Assembly: GCF_014200405.1 (NCBI RefSeq)
Contig: NZ_JACHBQ010000001.1
Coordinates: forward strand, 1,426,001 to 1,490,000
Length of the DNA: 64,000 bases
Reading direction: 5' to 3'
DNA from: Cryobacterium roopkundense
GTDB taxonomy: Bacteria; Actinomycetota; Actinomycetes; Actinomycetales; Microbacteriaceae
In this document: piece after piece, positions 39,498 to 46,206 of the stretch
Layout: every line of letters begins with the position of its first letter
How positions within the stretch are numbered: the first letter of the stretch is position 1
Made by a program: the position numbers and the translations under genes
The notes under the pieces: model-generated
What the model was told of the DNA's origin: nothing
What the model saw: only the letters and a program-made list of their open reading frames with translations
Databases searched by the model: none

Positions 39498-40397
39498 CTA
39501 CGCGTTCAGACCGACCCACCCGATGAGCAGCATGGTGACAACGAATCCGCTGAAGAAATTCAGCCAGAGAAAATGCTTCCACCCGCGGTTGGCCCGGTCC
39601 GAGCGATCGTCGGTGACCGACCAATGAGGCAGCGCGGCGATAATGTACGGGAGCACCAGGATCGCGGCGATCGGACCGGGCCACCGAGTGAGGAGTATCA
39701 GCGCTCCCGCCAGAGTCCACAGCAGCACGGCGAGACGCACCGTGGTCGCCGCGCCGAGGGCAGTGGCAACTGACGCAATCCCGGCGTCACGATCGGGTGT
39801 GACGTCCTGCACGGCCCCGAAGGCGTGACTGGCCATGCCCCAGAAAAAGAAGGCGAGGAGCAGGGCGTACAGGCTGTCATCGAACGCAGCCCCGGCCACG
39901 AGCAATCCGTATACGGCCGGGCTCACGAAGTGAATGCTGGAGGTGACCGAATCGAGTCCGGGTCGCTCTTTGAATCTCAGCCCCGGAACTGAATAGGCCA
40001 CCACGAAGAAGAGGCTCAGGGCCAGGACCAGCCACGAGAGAGCATGCGCCGGGCCGGCCAGAACGAGCATGGCCGCGATCAACGGTGCGGCGGTCACAAT
40101 TCCAGACGTGATCACAAGCCGGTGAAGTTCGGGGGCCAGCAGTGCGCCCTGGGCGCCGCCCTTACGCGGATTGCGGAGGTCCGACTCGTAGTCGAACACG
40201 TCGTTGATGCCGTACATCAAAAGGTTGTAGGGAATCAGGAAGAAGAGGGTGCCCACGACGAACAGTGCGTCTATGCGCCCGGTTGTCATCAGATAGGCGG
40301 CAGCGAACGGAAACGCCGTGTTGATCCAGCTGAGGGGACGGGACGACAGAACGACCTGGCGGGCCCGCCAGCCCACGGTCGATTTAGCTTTCTGCAC
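39498..40397 (-). CDS. crtEb: Lycopene elongase / UbiA-family prenyltransferase
   Basis: 299 residues, about eight membrane helices. The first Asp-rich motif is GINDVFDYESDLRNP and the second is DVTPDRDAG, as in UbiA-type prenyltransferases. In C50 carotenoid clusters this enzyme adds two dimethylallyl units to lycopene, giving flavuxanthin-type intermediates. It follows crtYf with a 14-base overlap and ends the operon. Together with the split cyclase it predicts a C50 end product such as decaprenoxanthin, sarcinaxanthin or C.p.450; which one cannot be decided from sequence alone. Confidence 0.9.
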   Translation of the reverse strand: MQKAKSTVGWRARQVVLSSRPLSWINTAFPFAAAYLMTTGRIDALFVVGTLFFLIPYNLLMYGINDVFDYESDLRNPRKGGAQGALLAPELHRLVITSGIVTAAPLIAAMLVLAGPAHALSWLVLALSLFFVVAYSVPGLRFKERPGLDSVTSSIHFVSPAVYGLLVAGAAFDDSLYALLLAFFFWGMASHAFGAVQDVTPDRDAGIASVATALGAATTVRLAVLLWTLAGALILLTRWPGPIAAILVLPYIIAALPHWSVTDDRSDRANRGWKHFLWLNFFSGFVVTMLLIGWVGLNA

Positions 40398-40707
40398 GTG
40401 CGCCGCCCTCTGTGTCGCTCAGGAGTACCCAGACCGACGGTAGCAGCACCGCGGCCGCGACCGGATAGGCGAAGTCTTCGATGGGGGCGCTGCCGATCAG
40501 CAGGCCCACCAGATGAGCGGGATCGTACGAGAAGAGCCCCGCGGTGATCATGAGGTTGTCGAAGACAGCCGTCAACGCCAGAACGAGGCCGAGGGCTATG
40601 CCGCACGCCGCGGTGTAACGCCGCGTTAGGCGTCCACGTGTCGCGGCCACGGCCGCGACAGCGGCGGCGACCAGCAGAAAGCACGCGTTGAGCAGCAAAT
40701 AATTCAT
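40384..40707 (-). CDS. crtYf: C50 carotenoid cyclase subunit CrtYf
   Basis: 107 residues with three membrane helices. The motif PIEDFAYPV is the second-subunit version of the lycopene cyclase domain. Two such small proteins form a heterodimeric cyclase acting on elongated lycopene. It overlaps crtYe by four bases and crtEb by 14. Length equals that of its partner, as expected for the split enzyme. The assignment of e and f follows order in the operon and could be exchanged. Confidence 0.87.
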   Translation of the reverse strand: MNYLLLNACFLLVAAAVAAVAATRGRLTRRYTAACGIALGLVLALTAVFDNLMITAGLFSYDPAHLVGLLIGSAPIEDFAYPVAAAVLLPSVWVLLSDTEGGARAES

Positions 40708-41027
40708 GTCGTGACCCTCTGGATGAGCAGGCGGTGGGTGCCCAGGGAGAGATTCATCGTCAGGTAGGCCAGGAATGTGAGAAAGAAGAGCTCCTCCAGC
40801 GGCAGCTCCGGGGCGAGTTGAATCCCCGTCATCAGGTCGGTTTCACCTCGGTAGAAGATGCCGAGACCGATGCCGAGAAGGTCCCAGGCCAGAAAGAAGG
40901 CCACGCCCACGACGAGCACGATCGTCGCACGCCGTGCGTCGCGCCAAAAGAAGAGCGAATACGCACGGTCGAGCAGCACCATACCCCCGAGCGATACGAG
41001 CAGGACGAGGAGATACGCTGCGCTCAA
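40704..41027 (-). CDS. crtYe: C50 carotenoid cyclase subunit CrtYe
   Basis: 107 residues with three membrane helices. PELPLEELFFLTFLAYLTMN holds the PLEE motif of the first cyclase subunit. The start is set at TTG 41027, which overlaps the crtI stop (TTGA) and gives the same length as the partner; the frame runs on upstream only inside crtI. It works with crtYf to cyclise the ends of the C50 chain. Confidence 0.87.
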   Translation of the reverse strand: MSAAYLLVLLVSLGGMVLLDRAYSLFFWRDARRATIVLVVGVAFFLAWDLLGIGLGIFYRGETDLMTGIQLAPELPLEELFFLTFLAYLTMNLSLGTHRLLIQRVTT

Positions 41028-42631
41028 CGTGGTTTTGGTTCGGGCCGTCTCGCCGGTTCCGGCAGCGGGCCTGTCGTCACGTCTCCACGGATGCGCTTCA
41101 ACAGGATCTCCGCACTGATCAGGCACATCGGCAACCCGATCCCCGGAATCGTCGTGCCGCCGGCGTAATACAAGCCTTCGACCTTCCGTGAGGCATTCGA
41201 ACCGCGAAGGAACGCACTCTGCCGCAGCGTGTGCGCGGGGCCCAGCGCGCCGCCACGCCAGGAATTCAGGTCCACGGCAAAGTCGGCCGGGCCGACTGTT
41301 CGGCGCAGGACGACCCGATCCGCCAGGTCTGGGATTCCGGCCCAGTCGGACAGCTGGGCGATGGCCGCGTCCGCAATCGACTCGATGGCGTCAGAGCCGC
41401 CGCCGCCGATGCCGCCATGACCGAGGCCCGGGTCGGCCGGAATCGGCACGAGGACGAACAGGTTGCTGTGGCCGTCTGGTGCCACAGTCGGATCCGTGGC
41501 ATTGGGCATGCAGACGTAGAACGACGCTGGAGAGGGCACCGACGGGTTCTTACCGAAGATCCGTCCGAAGTTCTCGCCCCAGTCCTTCGTGAAGAACAGC
41601 GAGTGGTGCTTGAGAGCCGGCAGTTCGCCAGTGATCCCCAGCATCACGAGCACGGCGCCCGGGCCGGACGTGCGGCCCTTCCACCACTTCTCAGGGTAGG
41701 TCTGTTCGTTCGCGGCGAGCAACTGGGTCTCCGTGTGGTGCAGGTCCGCAGCGGACACGACACGGTCGGCCTCAAGGCGCGTCGGGAGGCCGTCCGTTCC
41801 CACGAAGCTCACGCCGGTTACGACATGAGCCTTCCCTGCATCCGGGTTGGGCGACGTGAGGATGCCGGTGACGCGAGCGTCCGTGATAACCCGAACACCC
41901 TCCCGCACGGCCAGGTCAGCAACGCTGCTGATGAGCTGCGAGAAACCGCCTTGGGGGTACAGTACGCCGTCGGCGAGGTCGAGGTGGCTCATGAGGTGGT
42001 ACATCGACGGCGTCTGGTCGGGCGATGAACCGAGGAAGACCGCCGGGTACCCGAGAATCTGCCGCAGGCGGAGGTCGCGCACATAGCCGGCGGCGAATTT
42101 GTCCAGCGGCTGCAGCAGTAGGCGGGCGAGGCGTCCCAGTCGTTTCAGCACATCGGGCACCAGGAACGGGCGGAATGAGGCAAAACTCGAGTAGAGAAAG
42201 CGGTGCACTGCCATGTCGTAGGTGTCTTTGGCGGAGTCGAGGTATCGCGCCAGGGCGGCGCCGGCGCCGGGCTCAAGGCTCTCGAAGAGACGGATGTTCT
42301 CCTCGCGCTCGGCCTTGATATCCACGGGGCTTGGGTCGCCCTCGAAGAAGACACGGTAGCCAGGATCGAGGCGAACGAGGTCGAGTTGCTCCGCCGACGA
42401 CGTGCCGAAGAGCCGGTAGAAGTGATCGAAAACCTCGGGCATCAGGTACCAGGACGGCCCGGTGTCGAAGCGGAATCCCTCGGCGTTCCACACCCCGGCC
42501 CGTCCACCGAGTTCGTGGCGTGCTTCCAGCAGCGTGACGGAATGCCCGTCTCGTGCCAGCAAGGCGGCGCTGGCCAGACCGGCGATGCCGCCGCCAATGA
42601 CGATAATGCGGGACGACTCCGTGTTTGTCAT
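41024..42631 (-). CDS. crtI: Phytoene desaturase CrtI
   Basis: 535 residues. An FAD-binding Rossmann loop opens the protein (IIVIGGGIAGLASAALLARD). The C-terminal signature region (LYYAGGTTIPGIGLPMCLIS) is typical of CrtI-type desaturases, which take phytoene to lycopene. The start is ATG 42631, overlapping the crtB stop by four bases; a GTG three codons earlier is in frame. Its end overlaps crtYe. A Gly-rich loop (GHGGIGGGGSDAI) lies near the middle of the C-terminal half. Confidence 0.94.
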   Translation of the reverse strand: MTNTESSRIIVIGGGIAGLASAALLARDGHSVTLLEARHELGGRAGVWNAEGFRFDTGPSWYLMPEVFDHFYRLFGTSSAEQLDLVRLDPGYRVFFEGDPSPVDIKAEREENIRLFESLEPGAGAALARYLDSAKDTYDMAVHRFLYSSFASFRPFLVPDVLKRLGRLARLLLQPLDKFAAGYVRDLRLRQILGYPAVFLGSSPDQTPSMYHLMSHLDLADGVLYPQGGFSQLISSVADLAVREGVRVITDARVTGILTSPNPDAGKAHVVTGVSFVGTDGLPTRLEADRVVSAADLHHTETQLLAANEQTYPEKWWKGRTSGPGAVLVMLGITGELPALKHHSLFFTKDWGENFGRIFGKNPSVPSPASFYVCMPNATDPTVAPDGHSNLFVLVPIPADPGLGHGGIGGGGSDAIESIADAAIAQLSDWAGIPDLADRVVLRRTVGPADFAVDLNSWRGGALGPAHTLRQSAFLRGSNASRKVEGLYYAGGTTIPGIGLPMCLISAEILLKRIRGDVTTGPLPEPARRPEPKPR

Positions 42632-43521
42632 CGTCGCCACCCGGCCGATCCCATGGCGGCGCTGAGGGCGATCACGAGCTTCTCGCCGTCGGGAACTCGC
42701 ACACGGGCGCGTAGTAGCGTCTCGGCTGGTGTCGCCCGCAGCCGTGACGAGAGCTGGGAGAAGAGCCCGTGGGCCGCCGTGACTGCTCGTCGGCTGCCGG
42801 CCGGCAGGGCCGGCAGCACTGCGCCCGCTGCTGCCAGATCGGCATCGATGTCATCGAGTAGGCGGTTTTTTTCAGGGTCAGTCATGTTCAGCGGATCGAT
42901 TCCGGGAAAGTAGTTGCGTCCGAGAATCTCTCGGTCACAGGCGAGGTCGCGCAAAAAGTTGATCTTCTGGAAGGCGGCGCCCAGACTGCGCGCTCCACGT
43001 TCGAGCTCGAGGGTATCGGCCGGGGGACGTCTCGAGTGCTGCAGAAAACAGCGTAGGCACATGAGGCCGATGACCTCGGCAGAACCGTAAATGTAGTCGG
43101 CGACACCCTCCGGTGTGAATGGTGCGTCGTCCAGATCGCGGCGCATCGACGCGAAAAACGGTGCGGTGAGCCTGGAGTCAATTCCGGCAGCGCGAGCAGT
43201 GTTGGCGAAGGCGTGCACGACGAGATTGGTGCTGTAGCCGAGTTCGATCGCCCGCTCGGTTTGCTGTTCGAGGTCGTCGAGCAAGGCACGCTGGCCGTCT
43301 ATGCCGATCCCCGCGCCGGCCGCCGCGCCGTCGACTATCTCGTCAGCGATTCGCACGAGTGCGTAGATCGTTCTCACCTGTGTGCGGACCATTGGTTCGA
43401 GGAGGCGTGCCGCGAGGCCGAAGGACGTGGAGTAGGCCCCGATCACCGTGGTCGCGCTGGCGAGGGCTGCCGCGTTGTATTGCTCGATGTCGGTGGGCGC
43501 GGGACGCGGGGACCGACTCAT
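42628..43521 (-). CDS. crtB: Phytoene synthase CrtB
   Basis: 297 residues. The two Asp-rich motifs of squalene/phytoene synthases are present: RIADEIVDGA and DREILGRNYFPGIDP, with FLRDLACDRE just before the latter. It condenses two geranylgeranyl diphosphates to phytoene, the first committed step of carotenoid synthesis. ATGA overlaps occur on both sides, with crtE upstream and crtI downstream, so translation is coupled along the operon. Confidence 0.94.
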   Translation of the reverse strand: MSRSPRPAPTDIEQYNAAALASATTVIGAYSTSFGLAARLLEPMVRTQVRTIYALVRIADEIVDGAAAGAGIGIDGQRALLDDLEQQTERAIELGYSTNLVVHAFANTARAAGIDSRLTAPFFASMRRDLDDAPFTPEGVADYIYGSAEVIGLMCLRCFLQHSRRPPADTLELERGARSLGAAFQKINFLRDLACDREILGRNYFPGIDPLNMTDPEKNRLLDDIDADLAAAGAVLPALPAGSRRAVTAAHGLFSQLSSRLRATPAETLLRARVRVPDGEKLVIALSAAMGSAGWRR

Positions 43522-44564
43522 CGGGACCGCTCCACGGAGGAGCCGGCGAGGGTGGCAAGCTTGCCGCGCAGTGCCGCGGGAAGTGCGGACCGCTCAAGCT
43601 CGTCGATGGCGCGCGCGGCGTACTCGCGAGCGAGACTCTCCACGCGGTGTCGGGCCCCACATTCTGTGAGGTGTTGCCGTGCGCGCTGGGCCTCAGCCTC
43701 GGTCAGGTCGCGCTTGCCCACCAGCGGATCAATCACGTCCCAGCCCGGAACGGAGCGGGCGTGGGCCAGCAGCGCCGTTTGCTTGCCTTCGCGGAGGTCG
43801 GCTGTGACGCTCTTTCCCGTCTTGGTCGAGTCTCCGAAGATACCGAGCAGGTCATCGGTGAGTTGGAAGGCAATGCCCACGAGCCTGCCGAAGCGCCCCA
43901 GCGTCGCAATGTCCTCGTCGGAAGCCGCTGCGAGCACCGCACCCGCCTGCAGGGGAGCTTCGAATGAGTAGACGGCGGTCTTCTGATCGAGGGTGGCGAC
44001 GACGTCGTCCATCCCAGGCGGATGCTGCGCGAGGGCATTCGTCACGTCGGCGAGTTCTCCGGCTGCCGAGACGAACACGGCCCGGTCGAGGAGGTCGAGC
44101 AGGCGGACTCGCATGTCGCCAGCTATCGGAAGGCGGGCCAGGATGCGGTGTGCCTCGCTCAGGGCCAGATCCCCGGCCAGGATTCCCGCGGCGGTCGCCC
44201 AAACGGCCGCCTGATCGGGCTCAGCACCATGGGCGAAGGCCCGGTCGGTAAACCGCCCCGCGATGTTAGCCACGCCGCGGCGGGCGAGGTCACGATCAAT
44301 AACATCATCGTGGATGACGAAGGCCGTGTGCAGCAGTTCGAAGCTCACCGCGACCTGGCCGGCGAGAGCCATGTCGACGCCGCCCAGCCCGGAGAACGCG
44401 GTGAGCACCAGGGTGGGCCGAACCCGTTTTCCCCCGGTCGCGGCCTCCTCCAGTGCATCCCACAGGGCGAGGTAGTGGCTGCCGTACTCTGTGGCCCGCG
44501 CCCGCGACTCCGAGAAGAATTGGGAGAGTTCGAATTCGACTCCGGCAGGCGTTGTCTCAAGCAC
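43518..44564 (-). CDS. crtE: Geranylgeranyl diphosphate synthase CrtE
   Basis: 348 residues, polyprenyl synthase family. The first Asp-rich motif is HTAFVIHDDVIDRDLARRGV and the second QLTDDLLGIFGD; GGKRVRPTLVL precedes them. It makes GGPP from FPP/IPP and feeds CrtB. The start is GTG 44564, overlapping the end of idi by 8 bases. In Corynebacterium the matching gene is repressed by the MarR-type CrtR, and a divergent MarR gene lies upstream here as well. Confidence 0.93.
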   Translation of the reverse strand: MLETTPAGVEFELSQFFSESRARATEYGSHYLALWDALEEAATGGKRVRPTLVLTAFSGLGGVDMALAGQVAVSFELLHTAFVIHDDVIDRDLARRGVANIAGRFTDRAFAHGAEPDQAAVWATAAGILAGDLALSEAHRILARLPIAGDMRVRLLDLLDRAVFVSAAGELADVTNALAQHPPGMDDVVATLDQKTAVYSFEAPLQAGAVLAAASDEDIATLGRFGRLVGIAFQLTDDLLGIFGDSTKTGKSVTADLREGKQTALLAHARSVPGWDVIDPLVGKRDLTEAEAQRARQHLTECGARHRVESLAREYAARAIDELERSALPAALRGKLATLAGSSVERSR

Positions 44565-45102
44565 GAAAACTCTCCATTTCGCTCACCTGGAGGCCGAGCC
44601 ACGGGCTGAACGCCCACGGCGCGTCCCGGGCAGCCCTCCGGAGGGCGCTCGGGGTCGTCCAAGCGAATTCGATAACCTCGTCCGGGTTGGGCACGGGTTC
44701 GCTGGCGGTCGTAGCGATGTACACGGGACAAATCTCGTTCTCGACGATGCCGCTGCCGTCAACGGCGCGGTAGCGAAAATCGGGCAGTGTCGCGCTGATG
44801 TCGGCGGGGTCGAGTGTGAGACCGAGTTCGAATTGCGCGCGTCGGAGGACTCCGAGGTGCAGGGCTTCGCCGGGAAGCGGATGTCCGCAGAAAGAGTTGG
44901 TCCATACTCCCGGCCAGGTCTTCTTGCCCAGGGCGCGACGGGTCACCAACACCTCACCGACCGAATTGAAGACGTGGCAGGAGAATGCGAGGTGAAGAGG
45001 CGTGTCCGTGCTGTGCACACTGTATTTAGGCGCCGTTCCGATTTCACGCCCATCCTCATCGAGCAGGACGACGAGTTCTTCGGTCAGATCCAGGGTGTGC
45101 AT
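44557..45102 (-). CDS. idi: Isopentenyl-diphosphate delta-isomerase (type 1)
   Basis: 181 residues, NUDIX-fold type 1 enzyme. TNSFCGHPLPGEA carries the catalytic Cys, and VENEICPVYIA the catalytic Glu. It interconverts IPP and DMAPP, balancing supply for CrtE and for the DMAPP-using CrtEb. First gene of the carotenoid operon, with an AAAGGCGGA site. A dyad at 45137-45153 lies about 35 bases upstream. Confidence 0.94.
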   Translation of the reverse strand: MHTLDLTEELVVLLDEDGREIGTAPKYSVHSTDTPLHLAFSCHVFNSVGEVLVTRRALGKKTWPGVWTNSFCGHPLPGEALHLGVLRRAQFELGLTLDPADISATLPDFRYRAVDGSGIVENEICPVYIATTASEPVPNPDEVIEFAWTTPSALRRAARDAPWAFSPWLGLQVSEMESFRA

Positions 45103-45136
45103 GCTCGGGTCCGCCTTTTCGTTAATGCGCTGAAGT

Positions 45137-45153
45137 AGCTAACTGAGTTAGCT
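45137..45153. promoter_or_regulatory. Dyad operator between idi and the MarR gene
   Basis: AGCTAAC-TGA-GTTAGCT is a perfect 7-base dyad with a 3-base centre, lying in the 71-base gap between the divergent carotenoid operon and MarR gene. Its size and place fit a MarR-family operator. A half-site GTTAGC recurs at 45161-45166. Confidence 0.72.
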
Positions 45154-45173
45154 TGTCGAGGTTAGCATGGAGC

Positions 45174-45689
45174 ATGTCCGAAAAAGATAGTCATTCGACG
45201 TCGCGGGGGCTTTACTGGTACCGCACCGATGATCGTACAGCGTCGTCCGTTTCTGTGCTTGAGTCTCTCAGACGCTTTCGCGCGGCGGATTCCGTGATGC
45301 GGAGGCATACCCAGGCCGCGATGTCGATGAACGAGACCGATCTGATGGCGCTGCGTCACCTGATCAGGAGCGAGGCCAAGGGCATTCCAGTGAGTCCCAA
45401 GGACCTCAGCGCCTTTCTGAACGTCTCGTCAGCGGCGACCGCCAAGCTGCTTTCTCGGCTGGGGAAATCCGGACACGTCAGACGCGAACCACATCCGAGC
45501 GACCGTCGTGCGCAGGTCATATTTGCGACGGCGGAAGCGCATCGGGGAGTTCGGAGCACCCTCGGACCAGCCCATGCACGCATGCTTGCTGTCGCTGAGA
45601 GCCTCGACGCGGAGCAGCAGCAAGCCGTGGTGTTTTTTCTCGACGCCATGAGTTCTGCTGTGGTCACAAGCGACGACGCGCCAGAATGA
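45174..45689 (+). CDS. MarR-family regulator of the carotenoid operon (CrtR-like)
   Basis: 171 residues. The winged helix-turn-helix occupies residues about 55-125: NETDLMALRHLIRSEAKGIP, then SAFLNVSSAATAKLLSRLGK, and the wing GHVRREPHPSDRRAQVIFAT with the family DRR motif. It diverges from idi-crtE and has a dyad between the two, the same layout as crtR in Corynebacterium, whose product senses isoprenyl diphosphates and represses the pathway. The start at ATG 45174 is chosen because an upstream TTG (45153) lies inside the dyad. The ligand is inference. Confidence 0.87.
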   Translation: MSEKDSHSTSRGLYWYRTDDRTASSVSVLESLRRFRAADSVMRRHTQAAMSMNETDLMALRHLIRSEAKGIPVSPKDLSAFLNVSSAATAKLLSRLGKSGHVRREPHPSDRRAQVIFATAEAHRGVRSTLGPAHARMLAVAESLDAEQQQAVVFFLDAMSSAVVTSDDAPE

Positions 45690-45738
45690 TTCGCCATCCG
45701 GTGTGGGGACTTCAGTCGGAAGGGGCCATGCTGGGATC

Positions 45739-46206
45739 ATGACGAGCGTGAGCGGCGATGCCTGGGTATACGGTCCCAACGGCGGCAGGTTTTGGGGTCG
45801 GTTCGGCGCCGCGGGCCTGCTCGTGCACGACCCGGCGCGGGGCGTGCTCCTGCAACATCGAGCCGTGTGGAGTCATTTCGGAGGCACCTGGGGCCTGCCG
45901 GGGGGCGCACGTCACGAGGGCGAATCCGCTGTCGATGCGGCGTTCCGGGAGGCACGGGAAGAGGCCGGAGTGCCGTCCGCTGTGATGCGCGTTCTGTTCA
46001 CCTCGGTCGTGGACCTCGGCTTCTGGTCTTACACGACAGTGGTGGCCGAGTCGACCGCAGTATTTGACCCCGTGATCAGTGATGCCGAGAGCATCGCGTT
46101 GCGCTGGGTCAAGCCCGCCGAGATCGAGGAGTATCCGCTACACCCCGGCTTCGCCACGAGTTGGCCGGGGCTGCAGCAGCGTCTGGCGTCGTTTGCTCCC
46201 GATTGA
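45739..46206 (+). CDS. NUDIX hydrolase
   Basis: 155 residues. The Nudix box is complete: GGARHEGESAVDAAFREARE followed by EAG (GX5EX7REUXEEXGU pattern). It hydrolyses a nucleoside diphosphate linked to another moiety; the substrate is unknown. PGGARHEG and WGLPG fit the MutT-like part of the family. The start is ATG 45739. It follows the MarR gene by 50 bases on the same strand, and its 3' end overlaps the 3' end of ligD by 69 bases on the opposite strand. Confidence 0.85.
   Translation: MTSVSGDAWVYGPNGGRFWGRFGAAGLLVHDPARGVLLQHRAVWSHFGGTWGLPGGARHEGESAVDAAFREAREEAGVPSAVMRVLFTSVVDLGFWSYTTVVAESTAVFDPVISDAESIALRWVKPAEIEEYPLHPGFATSWPGLQQRLASFAPD

Noticed and set aside
45703..45739. Longer NUDIX start just after the MarR gene
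   Set aside because: The added residues have no family likeness; ATG 45739 gives the usual start.
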